Of a DNA stretch of 64,000 nt, positions 51,451 to 60,211 are shown in pieces. Where the stretch lies: contig NZ_BMXV01000002.1 of NCBI RefSeq assembly GCF_014651935.1, positions 1-64,000 of the forward strand, in the 5' to 3' direction. The position numbers and the translations under genes are program-made. The notes beneath the pieces are model-generated. The model was not told the origin of the DNA and ran no database searches. It saw only the letters and a list, made by a program, of their open reading frames with translations. The stretch is from Marinobacter zhanjiangensis. GTDB taxonomy: Bacteria; Pseudomonadota; Gammaproteobacteria; Pseudomonadales; Oleiphilaceae. Numbering within the stretch: the stretch's first letter is position 1; each line of letters opens with the position of its first letter.

Positions 51451-51831
51451 ATGACCCGGCATTGTCACCGCGTAGCCGTCTACGGCACCCTGAAACACAG
51501 CGAGCCAAACCATCACATCCTCGCCAGCTCCGATTTTCTGGGCACATGCTCGCTGTCGTCCATTGTCCTCTATGACCTTGGCCCATACCCGGGCGCAAAG
51601 CTCGGAAGAAGTGGCGGTGTTCTGGTCGAGGTGTACGCGGTGGACCCGCGCACCTTCACCCGGCTGGACCAGTTAGAGGGCTATAATGCCCGTGCGCCGA
51701 AGTCGGGGCTGTATGACCGTGTGCTGTTGGATACCCCCTATGGAGATGCCTGGGTTTACGTCTATAACCATGATGTGTCGGGTTGTCTGGCGACTCGGTC
51801 TGGTGGGTGGTCGACACGGGCCCGGTGTTGA
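51451..51831 (+). CDS. Gamma-glutamylcyclotransferase-like protein
   Basis: A 126-aa protein of the GGCT/AIG2-like fold. The N-terminal VAVYGTLK gives the conserved YGxL substrate-binding loop, and LDQLEGY near residue 70 carries the expected catalytic glutamate. The fold releases 5-oxoproline from gamma-glutamyl compounds or acts on glutamine-linked amines. AGGAG precedes ATG with 6-7 base spacing. The C-terminus (after VYVYNHDV) is slightly longer than typical. It stands alone between the two orphan antitoxin-like genes. Confidence 0.78.
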   Translation: MTRHCHRVAVYGTLKHSEPNHHILASSDFLGTCSLSSIVLYDLGPYPGAKLGRSGGVLVEVYAVDPRTFTRLDQLEGYNARAPKSGLYDRVLLDTPYGDAWVYVYNHDVSGCLATRSGGWSTRARC

Positions 51832-51870
51832 TGCTTTGACTGGCCCAGAATTTTTCGGAAAATTCGAATA

Positions 51871-51904
51871 TTGACAGTGGGCTAATAATTTCGAATAATT
51901 CGAA
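51871..51904 (+). promoter_or_regulatory. Promoter with palindrome over the -10 box
   Basis: TTGACA (51871-51876), 17 bp, AATAAT (51894-51899) is a near-consensus promoter. TTCGAATAATTCGAA (51890-51904) is a perfect palindrome covering the -10 box, and another TTCGAA half-site lies at 51863-51868. This is the classic plan for autorepression by the HTH protein encoded directly downstream. Confidence 0.75.
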
Positions 51905-51932
51905 AGTATGTTGTGTTGAGAGGTTGCCCGTA

Positions 51933-52391
51933 ATGAACTCTGTAAAGGAAAAACTTCCGTCTCGCGAAGAGGCTTTGCTTGCCCGGGCGTGTAGCCAGGG
52001 GCTGTCTGCAGTTATTGATACCCGGTCTGAGGCGCAAGAGATGACTCTCACCGATCGCAAGGGAGTGGCCCATACAGTGTCCATCCCCGTCAGTGCGCTA
52101 CGTCTGTTTGTGGAGCTGCTGACCCAGTTGGGAGAAGGCAATATGGTGAAGTTGGTGCCTATCCATGCTGAGCTGACTACCCAGGAGGCGGCAGATCTGC
52201 TCAATATTTCACGTCCAACCCTGATCAAGCTTTTGGACGAAGGCGCGCTGGCGTATCACCGCGTCGGTAACCGTCGCAAAATACTGTTTTCGGAACTTCA
52301 GGCCTATAAGAAACGGCTTGAAGAGGAGCGCATGGCGGCACTGGATGAACTGAGCAGCCTGGATCAGGACTTGGGGATGGGGTACGAGTGA
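51933..52391 (+). CDS. Excisionase-type HTH DNA-binding protein (antitoxin-like), orphan
   Basis: A 152-aa protein. The C-terminal half has the MerR/excisionase helix-turn-helix ELTTQEAADLLNISRPTLIKLLDEGALAYHRVGNRRKI. The N-terminal half (SVKEKLPSREEALLARACSQ, then a short beta-rich part) matches antitoxins that accompany PIN-domain ribonuclease toxins. No PIN gene follows: 52392-52725 has no recognisable product. ATG at 51933 is chosen with GAGAGG upstream; a TTG at 51924 is possible. Its own promoter carries a palindrome that it probably binds. Confidence 0.7.
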   Translation: MNSVKEKLPSREEALLARACSQGLSAVIDTRSEAQEMTLTDRKGVAHTVSIPVSALRLFVELLTQLGEGNMVKLVPIHAELTTQEAADLLNISRPTLIKLLDEGALAYHRVGNRRKILFSELQAYKKRLEEERMAALDELSSLDQDLGMGYE

Positions 52392-52725
52392 ACTCTTTCG
52401 CCGGATACTTTGATAATCCTTTCCCGGACGGTAACTACCAAGACATTTCTCGTCTCTGATTTTACTGGTGATCTTTCTGAGTACTTCCTCGCCCGAAATT
52501 GCTCTAATTTCGCCTGACACGGGTTTAGCGAGGCGGTTTTTTTGGAAGTGTTGGTTGTTCTGGCGCGGGTCATTGGCGGTGTTCAGGTTTGCCTGTTGGA
52601 CCTGGGTGACCTTTCCACTGTGCTCGATTCGCATTTGGCGAAGGTTTGAATTGCCGTGTGCGTCACCGCCTGTCGCATGGATCGCGTACACTGGTCCGGC
52701 AACCTGAGAGGAGTGCCTATCGCCT
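52392..52725. other. Gap where a toxin gene might be expected
   Basis: 334 bp without a supported gene. The first frame after the antitoxin closes after 23 codons; others lack ribosome sites. I see no PIN-domain aspartates. Either the toxin has been lost or the antitoxin-like gene never had one. Confidence 0.45.
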
Positions 52726-54840
52726 ATGAAGTGGAATGACCTGATTGATCGCCCGGAAAGCTCACAACTGCAAAGCCCGGAAACGGAACACGACCGTTAC
52801 CTGGCGCAGGTGTATGTGTGCCGGTTGTACAATGTGCCGGGGATGCAGTTCATTCTGAACGACCGGGAGATCGACCAGTTCGCGGACGATCTGGAGATCC
52901 GGCTGGAGACCCGTCTGGATGATGACGGCGATCAGGTGCCTCCGACCGAGTCGCAGCTGAGGAAAGTCATGCGAGAGCGGGAGGCCGAGTTGCTGCCGAC
53001 CCTGTCCGGCGAGGCGGATTTCTCGTTCACCAGCCTGGTGGAAGCCCTTAAGGCCCGGTTGCAGCTGGACTCGGCGGAAACCAAGCTGTTGGTGTTCGCC
53101 GTGCTGGGCGCCCGCTGCCCCTGGATGCGCAACATGTTGTCGGAGCTGGTCTGCCGTGAGGTGTCGGTGACGATTCGTGCCCTGGCGTACGCCCTGCAGG
53201 AATCCGCCGGGTCTATTTCAGAAGCGCTGGAGCCGAGCAGCACCCTGCATGCTGCCGGCCTGATTACCCGGGTCTGCCCGACGGATGACCTGGATGACAT
53301 TGTGTTCCCGGGGGCCCTGTTGCAAAGGCTGTTGCTGCTGACCATAACCAGCGATATCTCCGGCCGGCAGATGGATGAGCTGATCTTCGCCAGCCTGTGC
53401 CCGCCGGCGCCCGCGTCGGACTTTTCCATTGCGGATTTTTCCGGTGTGGCGGACCTGCAGTTGATGCTGAAGTATCTGGGCAAGGCCATCGCCGAGGGCA
53501 GGCGCGGCCGCAATATTCTGCTTTACGGGCCTCCGGGCACCGGCAAGAGTCAGCTGGTCTATGCACTGGCCGGTCACCTGGGGGCACCCCTGTATGAGGT
53601 ACCCACCCAGAGCAGGGATGCCGGCTCGGTAACTGGCAAGGCGCGGCTGGAGTCTGCCTTCCTGGCCCAGCGTTTTCTGGAGGATCACACCGGCTCGCTG
53701 CTGGTGTTCGATGAAATGGAAGATGCCTTCCGCAAGGAGTCGGACCTGGCCAAGGGCTGGTTCAACCAGCTGCTGGAGCGCAATCCCATTCCCACCCTAT
53801 GGGTAAGCAACGAGATCGGCCAGGTGGACCCGGCCTTCCTGCGCCGTTTTGATCTGATTATCGAGATGAAGGGCGCCCGTCTTGGCCCCAATCCGGCCAT
53901 TACCGAGCACCTCCGGCATCTGCCGGTCACCGAGCCGTGGATGACGTCTGTGCAGCAGAAAGCGTGGATGACGCCTGCGCTGGCCCGCAACCTGGCGGAT
54001 ATCGGCCAGTTCCTGCCTGTCAATCAGGTGGTGCGCAATCAGCAGAAGCTGGAGCGGTTGCTGGAGGAGCGACTGTCGGCCCTGCGCCATGAGCCGGTAT
54101 CGATCTCGGTTCTGCCCAAAAAGCATGAGACGGACTTCCCCAGGTTCCAGACCCGTTGGCTGACGACCTACCCGAGCCTGCGCAATGTGGAGCGCATGCT
54201 GCAGGGCGACAAGCCGGGCCGCCTGTGCCTGTTTGGCCCGCCGGGGGCCGGCAAGACCGCCTATGCCAGCGAGCTGGCGGAGCGCCTGAAGCGTCCGTTC
54301 GAGCTTGTCTCCGGCAGTGATCTGCAGTCATGCCTGGTGGGAGAAACCGAAGCCAATATTGCCGCCATGTTCCAGAAGGCGGAGTCGTCTGGTGCGGTGC
54401 TGTTGCTGGATGAGGCGGATACCTTCCTGTTCAGCCGGGAAACCGCCCGCCAGTCCTGGGAGGTCAGCGCTACCAACGAATTCATGGTGCGCATGGAGCG
54501 CTTCTCCGGGGTGTTCCTGGCGACAACCAACCGCTTTGATTCACTGGACAGTGCGGTGATGCGTCGTTTCCACCTCAAGGTGCGTTTCGGCTATCTGGAT
54601 AGCAAGCAGCTGAAGAATCTGCTGAAAGCCTGCGTGCTGGACCCGGAGAAGGTGGAAGACCTGCCGGCCGGCACCTGGACGGAACTGGACGCCCTGACCC
54701 CGGGGCTGGTTCGCACCGCCGTGCAGCAGCTTGGCATGATGGGCCTGCGCCCCCGCACTGCGCCGTTGTTGAAGGCCCTGCGAGAGGAGCAGTCGATGCA
54801 GGCCGGCACCTTCAACCGGCAGCCGATCGGCTTCGTGTAG
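52726..54840 (+). CDS. Tandem AAA+ ATPase
   Basis: A 704-aa protein with an N-terminal helical domain (about 1-230) and two AAA+ modules. Module 1 has GPPGTGKSQ near residue 268 and Walker B LLVFDEMEDAF near 325, with arginine-finger-like FLRRFD near 375. Module 2 has GPPGAGKTA near 506 and LLLDEADTFLFSRE near 563, with an MRRFHLKVRF segment near 610. The design resembles CDC48-like or ClpX-adjacent remodelling ATPases without a protease. It is monocistronic by spacing. Role unknown; probably protein remodelling, and its place just outside the Ssp island may be chance. Confidence 0.8.
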   Translation: MKWNDLIDRPESSQLQSPETEHDRYLAQVYVCRLYNVPGMQFILNDREIDQFADDLEIRLETRLDDDGDQVPPTESQLRKVMREREAELLPTLSGEADFSFTSLVEALKARLQLDSAETKLLVFAVLGARCPWMRNMLSELVCREVSVTIRALAYALQESAGSISEALEPSSTLHAAGLITRVCPTDDLDDIVFPGALLQRLLLLTITSDISGRQMDELIFASLCPPAPASDFSIADFSGVADLQLMLKYLGKAIAEGRRGRNILLYGPPGTGKSQLVYALAGHLGAPLYEVPTQSRDAGSVTGKARLESAFLAQRFLEDHTGSLLVFDEMEDAFRKESDLAKGWFNQLLERNPIPTLWVSNEIGQVDPAFLRRFDLIIEMKGARLGPNPAITEHLRHLPVTEPWMTSVQQKAWMTPALARNLADIGQFLPVNQVVRNQQKLERLLEERLSALRHEPVSISVLPKKHETDFPRFQTRWLTTYPSLRNVERMLQGDKPGRLCLFGPPGAGKTAYASELAERLKRPFELVSGSDLQSCLVGETEANIAAMFQKAESSGAVLLLDEADTFLFSRETARQSWEVSATNEFMVRMERFSGVFLATTNRFDSLDSAVMRRFHLKVRFGYLDSKQLKNLLKACVLDPEKVEDLPAGTWTELDALTPGLVRTAVQQLGMMGLRPRTAPLLKALREEQSMQAGTFNRQPIGFV

Positions 54841-54992
54841 CTATCCCGCTCCGGCGCCGTTTCCCTTCTCAGGTTTTGATACGGGTCAATTGTTCCCGGA
54901 ACAGCGAGAACCTTGGGCGCTTTTTTTCAGCCGCAATTCAGGTTGGCATGGTGTGATGACCCCGAAGCAGGCTGGCTGAGAGGGCTATCACC

Positions 54993-55343
54993 ATGAAAGC
55001 GCACAAACCGACAAGCCAGGTGCCGTTTCTGCTACGTCGGAAACTGGCTGTTGAAGACCTGGACGACAATCAGTGGGACGATTTGATCCACGAACTCAAC
55101 CATCACCCGAGCGTTGATTTTGCCGAGCGTAAACCGGGCAATCGCCTTTGGGTCACCTATGATGGTGCCCATTGGTCCACCGACGCACTGCTTGAACTGA
55201 TTGAAGCCAGTGGCGGCCGCCTTGAAACGGGCTGGTGGGTTCGCCGGAAGCTCGCGTGGTACCGGTTTACCGACGACAATGTCAGGGCAAACGCGAAGCA
55301 CGAGCCATTCTGCTGTTCGAAAATTCCGCCGATGAAGAAATAG
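54993..55343 (+). CDS. Small hypothetical protein, HMA-like fold suspected
   Basis: A 116-aa protein that I cannot place in a family. Residues 18-75 show a beta-alpha-beta pattern like a heavy-metal-associated domain (KLAVEDLDDNQWDDLIHEL, then NRLWVTYDG and TDALLELIEASGG) but lack the CxxC. A cysteine pair is near the C-terminus (FCCSK). GAGGG precedes ATG. The APC permease gene begins 11 bp downstream and copper genes follow, so a metal-binding or accessory role is possible; this is inference from fold and context. Confidence 0.45.
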   Translation: MKAHKPTSQVPFLLRRKLAVEDLDDNQWDDLIHELNHHPSVDFAERKPGNRLWVTYDGAHWSTDALLELIEASGGRLETGWWVRRKLAWYRFTDDNVRANAKHEPFCCSKIPPMKK

Positions 55344-55354
55344 CCGGAGGTTGA

Positions 55355-56710
55355 ATGCGCGAGGATCAGGACAGAACGACTCGCTACGAGGAAGGCAGCC
55401 TGTCGTTACCGGGGACCGTCATGTTGGGCACCGGTGTCATGATTGGTGCCGGTATCTTCGCCTTGACCGGGCAAATGGCGCAGATGACCGGTGTTCTGTT
55501 TCCGTTGGCGTTTCTGGCCGCTGCGGTGATTGTCAGTTTCAGCGCCTATTCCTACATCGTGATTTCCAACGCCTGGCCCTCGGCCGGTGGCATCGGTATG
55601 TACCTGCACAAGGCCTATGGTGACCGGCTGCCGACGGCGTTCAACGCCTTGTTGATGTACTTTTCGATGGTCATCGCCCAGAGCTTTCTGGCCCGAACCT
55701 TCGGCTCCTACACCATGCAGCTTTTCGGCGGCGACGAAAGCGGTCGCATGGTGCCGATTCTCGGTGTGTCGCTGATTCTGGCCGCTTTCGTGATCAATCT
55801 GCTGGGCAATCGGATGATTCAGGGCGTGGCATCCTTTATCGGGATCCTGAAAATCGGGGGCATACTGATCTTCGGGATTGTGGGTGTCTGGATTGCCGAC
55901 AGCATTTCGGTTGACTTCTCTCGCCCGGGGGAAGCGGGAACCGTTGGTAATTTCCTCGGTGCCACCGCTCTGGGGATACTGGCTTTCAAGGGCTTCACCA
56001 CCATCACCAACAGCGGCTCCGAGGTGAAAGACCCCCGCCGCAATGTGGGGCGCGCCATCGTTATTTCCATCGCGGTCTGCGTGGTGATCTACACTCTGGT
56101 CGGGTTTGCCGTCGCCAGCAATCTGTCGCTGGCTGAAATCATCAAGACCCAGGATTACTCCCTCGCCGCTGCCGCGCGGCCTGCACTTGGCGAATATGGT
56201 GTCTGGTTCACGGTGGCCATTGCCATGATGGCCACCGCCGGCGGCATTCTGGCAAGTATCTTTGCCGTCTCGCGCATGCTCGCCATGCTTACCGAAATGA
56301 AACTGGTGCCCCACCGCCACTTTCACATGCCGGGCAGCATCCAGAAGCACACCCTGGTCTACACTGTGGTTCTGGGGGTGGTGCTGACAGCGTTCTTTGA
56401 TCTCTCCCGGATTGCTGCGCTGGGCATCGTGTTTTACCTGATTATGGACGTGGCCATCCACTGGGGCGTGCTTCGTTACCTGCGTGACGACGTGAAAGCC
56501 AAAGCCTGGGTGCCGGCCACGGCCATTGTGCTGGATTTGTTAGCGCTGGGGGGCTTTGTCTGGGTCAAGCTGAATACGGATCCGTTCGTTATCGGCGTGG
56601 CTGTCGTCACGATGATTGCCATCGCAGTGGCGGAGCTGATGTTCCTGAAGAAGTCCCGGGGCGCCAGGCAATCAGGGCATGAGGACTCTCATGCCCATCA
56701 TCACCAGTAA
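55355..56710 (+). CDS. APC-family amino acid permease
   Basis: A 451-aa membrane transporter with about twelve hydrophobic spans. The N-terminal GTGVMIGAGIFALTGQ segment (about residues 25-40) is the substrate/sodium-binding unwound helix 1 of the APC family, and GFTTITNSGSEVKDPRRNVGRA near 210 is the conserved helix-6 region. GGAGG precedes ATG with 6-base spacing. The C-terminus is histidine-rich (HEDSHAHHH). Substrate is not predictable; the His-rich tail and placement before a copper ATPase raise the chance of a metal-linked role. Confidence 0.88.
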   Translation: MREDQDRTTRYEEGSLSLPGTVMLGTGVMIGAGIFALTGQMAQMTGVLFPLAFLAAAVIVSFSAYSYIVISNAWPSAGGIGMYLHKAYGDRLPTAFNALLMYFSMVIAQSFLARTFGSYTMQLFGGDESGRMVPILGVSLILAAFVINLLGNRMIQGVASFIGILKIGGILIFGIVGVWIADSISVDFSRPGEAGTVGNFLGATALGILAFKGFTTITNSGSEVKDPRRNVGRAIVISIAVCVVIYTLVGFAVASNLSLAEIIKTQDYSLAAAARPALGEYGVWFTVAIAMMATAGGILASIFAVSRMLAMLTEMKLVPHRHFHMPGSIQKHTLVYTVVLGVVLTAFFDLSRIAALGIVFYLIMDVAIHWGVLRYLRDDVKAKAWVPATAIVLDLLALGGFVWVKLNTDPFVIGVAVVTMIAIAVAELMFLKKSRGARQSGHEDSHAHHHQ

Positions 56711-56737
56711 CCGATATTCGATGTGGAGAACACTGTC

Positions 56738-56965
56738 ATGATGGGAAACACTATGTTTGGTCACACCATGTGGGCAGGGCACTGGCTGTGGATGCTGGTG
56801 ATTGCCATTATTGTGGTGATTCCGGCCTGCCGTATTTGCCAGCGCACAGGGTACCCCGGGTGGATGGGGGTTCTGATACTGATTCCCATCGTCAACCTCG
56901 TTCTGCTTTATTTCATTGCGTTTGCAGACTGGCCTGCAGACAAGGCTGGAGATCGTAATGGCTGA
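56738..56965 (+). CDS. Small membrane protein upstream of copper ATPase
   Basis: A 75-aa protein with two hydrophobic spans ([20 protein letters not shown] and [20 protein letters not shown]), the second after a GYPGW turn, as in small SHOCT-adjacent or DUF805-like membrane proteins. Met- and His-rich at the N-terminus ([15 protein letters not shown]). GGAG lies 9-10 bases before ATG. Its end overlaps the copper ATPase gene by 8 bp, so the two are co-translated. It probably assists metal delivery; inference from overlap and the Met/His-rich start. Confidence 0.65.
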   Translation: MMGNTMFGHTMWAGHWLWMLVIAIIVVIPACRICQRTGYPGWMGVLILIPIVNLVLLYFIAFADWPADKAGDRNG

Positions 56966-59312
56966 GCACCAACACCATGGGCATGAACACCAACATGAGG
57001 ATGCTGGCGAACACACCGTCAAGGATCCGGTCTGCGGCATGTCGGTGGACCCGCACACGGCGGAACACCGTAGCCAGCACGGCGGAAAAACCTGGTATTT
57101 CTGTTCTTCAAGGTGCCAGTCCCGGTTCGATGAGAATCCGGAGCAATACCTCGGCGAAGAACAGGCGCAGGAAGAGCCGGTAGCGCCGGGCACCATGTAT
57201 ACCTGCCCCATGCACCCGGAAATTCGCCAGCAGGGCCCCGGCGATTGCCCCATCTGTGGTATGGCTCTGGAGCCGGAGCAGGTGAGCCTGGATGACGGGC
57301 CGTCCGGAGAGCTCACGGACATGACCCGCCGGTTCTGGATCGGGCTGGTGCTGGCGCTGCCCGTGCTGGTGCTGGAAATGGGTGGTCATCTGATCGGGCT
57401 CGACCAGATTATTGCCCCGCAAACGTCCAACTGGATACAGCTGTTATTTGCCACGCCCGTTGTGCTCTGGTGTGGCTGGCCGTTCTTTGTCAGGGGCTGG
57501 AAATCCGTGGTCAGCCGTAACCTGAACATGTTTACGCTGATTGCCATAGGTACCGGCGTGTCGCTGGTCTATAGCCTGGTGGCGACGCTGGCGCCGCAGA
57601 TCTTTCCGGATGCCTTCCGGCAGAACGACGGCTCGGTGGCGGTGTATTTCGAGGCGGCCGCAGTCATTGTGGTACTGGTTCTGCTTGGTCAGGTGCTGGA
57701 GCTACGGGCCCGCGAGAAAACCTCCGGTGCCATCAAGGCGCTGCTGGATCTGGCCCCGGCCACCGCGAGGAAGCTGGACGACGAGGGTGGCGAGTCTGAT
57801 GTCTCTCTTGATCAGGTCAAGGTTGGCGACCGTCTGCGGGTGCGCCCTGGCGACAAGGTGCCGCTGGACGGCGAGGTGCTGGAGGGCAGTTCCAATGTGG
57901 ACGAGTCCATGGTAACCGGTGAGCCCCTGGCGGTCAGCAAGAAGACCGGTGACCAGGTGATCGGCGGCAGCATTAACCAGCAGGGCAGCTTTATCATGCA
58001 GGCCGACAAGGTTGGCCGGGATACCATGCTGTCCCAGATCGTGCAGATGGTGGCCAACGCCCAGCGCAGCCGTGCACCGATCCAGGGTCTGGCCGACAAG
58101 GTCGCGAGTTACTTTGTGCCGGCGGTGATCCTGATCGCCATTATTGCGTTTATAGCCTGGTCGTTCTTCGGGCCGACACCGCCCATGGCATTCGGTCTGA
58201 TTGCAGCGGTCAGCGTGCTGATTATTGCCTGCCCCTGCGCCCTTGGCCTGGCGACCCCCATGTCTATTATGGTTGGTGTTGGCAGGGGCGCCCAGAGTGG
58301 TGTGCTGATTCGTGACGCGGAAGCCCTGGAACGCATGGAAAAGGTGGACACGGTGGTGGTGGACAAAACCGGCACGCTGACCGAGGGCAAGCCTCAGGTT
58401 ACCTCGCTCGTTCCGGCCGGTGGATTCAGCGAGGAACAGCTGATGCGTTTTGCCGCCGGTCTGGAGAAGGGCAGTGAGCACCCGCTGGCCCATGCCATTC
58501 TCGATAAAGCCCGGGCCATGGACCTGAAACTGCCGGACGCGGAAGACTTTGATTCCCCCAACGGGAAAGGGGTCACCGGTACCATTGATGGTCAGGGCGT
58601 TCTGCTTGGCAACCGGCTGTTGATGGAGGCGGAAGGCGTTGACACTTCAGGCTTTGACGCCGACGCCGATCAGCTCCGCAAGGACGGGGCAACGGTTATT
58701 TTCGCGGCTGTTGACGGAAAAGTCGCCGGTTTGCTCGCCATTGCGGACCCGGTCAAGGAAACCACGGAAACCGCCATTTCAGCCCTGCAGAAAGACGGCA
58801 TACGGGTAGTTATGCTGACCGGCGATAACCGTACGTCCGCAGAGGCGGTTGCCCGTAAACTGCATATCGATGAAGTGGAGGCGGAAGTACTGCCTGAAGA
58901 CAAGGGCAAGGTTGTTCAGCGCCTGAAGGACGAAGGTCGTATTGTGGTGATGGCCGGTGACGGCGTTAATGATGCACCGGCCCTGGCAACGGCGGATGTT
59001 GGCGTGGCCATGGGGACGGGAACCGATGTGGCCATCGAAAGCGCCGGTATTACATTGTTGCGAGGCGATCTGATGGGCATTGTGGAAGCCCGCCGGTTGT
59101 CTCTGGCGACTATGCGCAATATCCGGCAGAACCTGTTTTTTGCCTTTGTCTACAACTCTGCCGGCGTACCCATTGCTGCGGGCGTGCTGTATCCGTTTTT
59201 CGGCATACTGCTGTCACCCATCTTTGCCGCGGCGGCCATGTCACTCTCTTCGGTCAGCGTGATTGTTAACGCGCTCCGTTTGCGAGTGATCAAACTGAAG
59301 CAGAACAGCTGA
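56958..59312 (+). CDS. copA: Copper/heavy-metal P1B-type ATPase
   Basis: A 784-aa copper exporter. The N-terminus is His-rich ([14 protein letters not shown]), followed by a YHS-type domain (DPVCGMSVD near residue 24) and a heavy-metal-binding CPMHPEI...CPICGM motif near 80-105, replacing classical HMA domains. Core motifs are the transmembrane CPCALG near 425, the phosphorylation site DKTGTLTEG near 470, the SEHPLA histidine-proline motif near 510, and [10 protein letters not shown] near 670. This plan is common in Cu/Ag ATPases (SilP/CopA-type). The start at 56958 follows GGAG and overlaps the small membrane protein gene; the open frame begins at 56916. Confidence 0.93.
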   Translation: MAEHQHHGHEHQHEDAGEHTVKDPVCGMSVDPHTAEHRSQHGGKTWYFCSSRCQSRFDENPEQYLGEEQAQEEPVAPGTMYTCPMHPEIRQQGPGDCPICGMALEPEQVSLDDGPSGELTDMTRRFWIGLVLALPVLVLEMGGHLIGLDQIIAPQTSNWIQLLFATPVVLWCGWPFFVRGWKSVVSRNLNMFTLIAIGTGVSLVYSLVATLAPQIFPDAFRQNDGSVAVYFEAAAVIVVLVLLGQVLELRAREKTSGAIKALLDLAPATARKLDDEGGESDVSLDQVKVGDRLRVRPGDKVPLDGEVLEGSSNVDESMVTGEPLAVSKKTGDQVIGGSINQQGSFIMQADKVGRDTMLSQIVQMVANAQRSRAPIQGLADKVASYFVPAVILIAIIAFIAWSFFGPTPPMAFGLIAAVSVLIIACPCALGLATPMSIMVGVGRGAQSGVLIRDAEALERMEKVDTVVVDKTGTLTEGKPQVTSLVPAGGFSEEQLMRFAAGLEKGSEHPLAHAILDKARAMDLKLPDAEDFDSPNGKGVTGTIDGQGVLLGNRLLMEAEGVDTSGFDADADQLRKDGATVIFAAVDGKVAGLLAIADPVKETTETAISALQKDGIRVVMLTGDNRTSAEAVARKLHIDEVEAEVLPEDKGKVVQRLKDEGRIVVMAGDGVNDAPALATADVGVAMGTGTDVAIESAGITLLRGDLMGIVEARRLSLATMRNIRQNLFFAFVYNSAGVPIAAGVLYPFFGILLSPIFAAAAMSLSSVSVIVNALRLRVIKLKQNS

Positions 59313-59336
59313 TTTTCTGAATCATCGGAGGTATTT

Positions 59337-59723
59337 ATGTCTTACACGATTGATCGAGTCATCCCGGGTGGGGATTTTGAAGACGTGGACAAACGGGTCC
59401 GTCAGGTGCTGGCGGACCATGGTTTTGGCGTGCTGACGGAAATCGACGTCAAGGCCACCATGAAGAAGAAGCTGGACAAGGACATGTCTGCCTACCGGAT
59501 CCTCGGGGCCTGCAACCCCGCAATGGCCTGGGAGGCCATTGGTCTGGAACCTCGTGTGGGTGCCATGCTGCCTTGCAACGTCATTCTCCGGGAGATTCCG
59601 GAGGGCGTCGAGATCAGTGCAATCGACCCTGTTGTGTCCATGTCAGCGATTGAAAACGACGAGCTCAAACAGGTTGCCGGAGAGGTCAGGGACAAGCTGT
59701 CGGAGGCGGTAAAGGCTGTGTGA
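59337..59723 (+). CDS. DUF302 family protein
   Basis: A 128-aa cytoplasmic DUF302 protein, a small alpha/beta fold of unknown function. The LADHGFGVLTEIDVKATMKKKL segment and ILGACNPAMAWEAI are characteristic of the family, as is PCNVILREIPEGVEISAIDP. GGAGG lies 7 bases before ATG. The gene follows the copper ATPase by 24 bp and probably shares its transcript; DUF302 genes often sit beside metal-handling and sulfur genes. Confidence 0.88.
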   Translation: MSYTIDRVIPGGDFEDVDKRVRQVLADHGFGVLTEIDVKATMKKKLDKDMSAYRILGACNPAMAWEAIGLEPRVGAMLPCNVILREIPEGVEISAIDPVVSMSAIENDELKQVAGEVRDKLSEAVKAV

Positions 59724-59781
59724 TGAATATCGCAATCGCGCCCGGTCAGCCTGCCTGGGCGGGCGCCCGGAGGACTTACCG

Positions 59782-60132
59782 ATGGCATGGTTGATCACCA
59801 AATACGCCATTACCGCCGCACTGGTGGTTCTGGTGTCCGAAGTTGCCAAACGTAGCGACAAGGTGGGGGCGCTGATTGCTGCGCTGCCAATGGTGTCGGT
59901 GTTGGCGATGATCTGGCTTTACCTGGAACATCAGCCAGCAGATAAGATCAGCAACCATGCCTGGTTTACCTTCTGGTACGTACTGCCGACTCTGCCGATG
60001 TTCCTTGTTTTTCCCCTGCTTTTGCCACGGTTCGGTTTCTGGGTGTCGCTGGCCATGAGTGCCATTGTCACGATTGTGTCCTTTGGCTTGCTTGCCCTGG
60101 TCATGAAGCGATTCGGCATTCCCTTGTTGTAG
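59782..60132 (+). CDS. DUF3147 membrane protein
   Basis: A 116-aa integral membrane protein with four hydrophobic spans (about residues 5-21, 28-48, 63-84 and 88-108). Sequence features such as LIAALPMVSVLAMIWLYLE and a conserved WYVLPTLPMF match DUF3147, whose function is unknown. GGAGG precedes ATG. It may be the last gene of the copper operon, which ends in a convergent gap with the acyl-CoA dehydrogenase gene. Confidence 0.8.
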   Translation: MAWLITKYAITAALVVLVSEVAKRSDKVGALIAALPMVSVLAMIWLYLEHQPADKISNHAWFTFWYVLPTLPMFLVFPLLLPRFGFWVSLAMSAIVTIVSFGLLALVMKRFGIPLL

Positions 60133-60211
60133 CCTGGCCTGTGCTCGCAGATAACTGACTCTGGGCCAGTCAGGCAGGCAACGCCAGGCACGTGACCTCA
60201 CGGCTTTGGTT

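Noticed and set aside
55406..56461. Minus-strand frame of 351 codons
   Set aside because: It is antisense to the APC permease, with His/Gly/Gln-rich sequence typical of an opposite-strand shadow.
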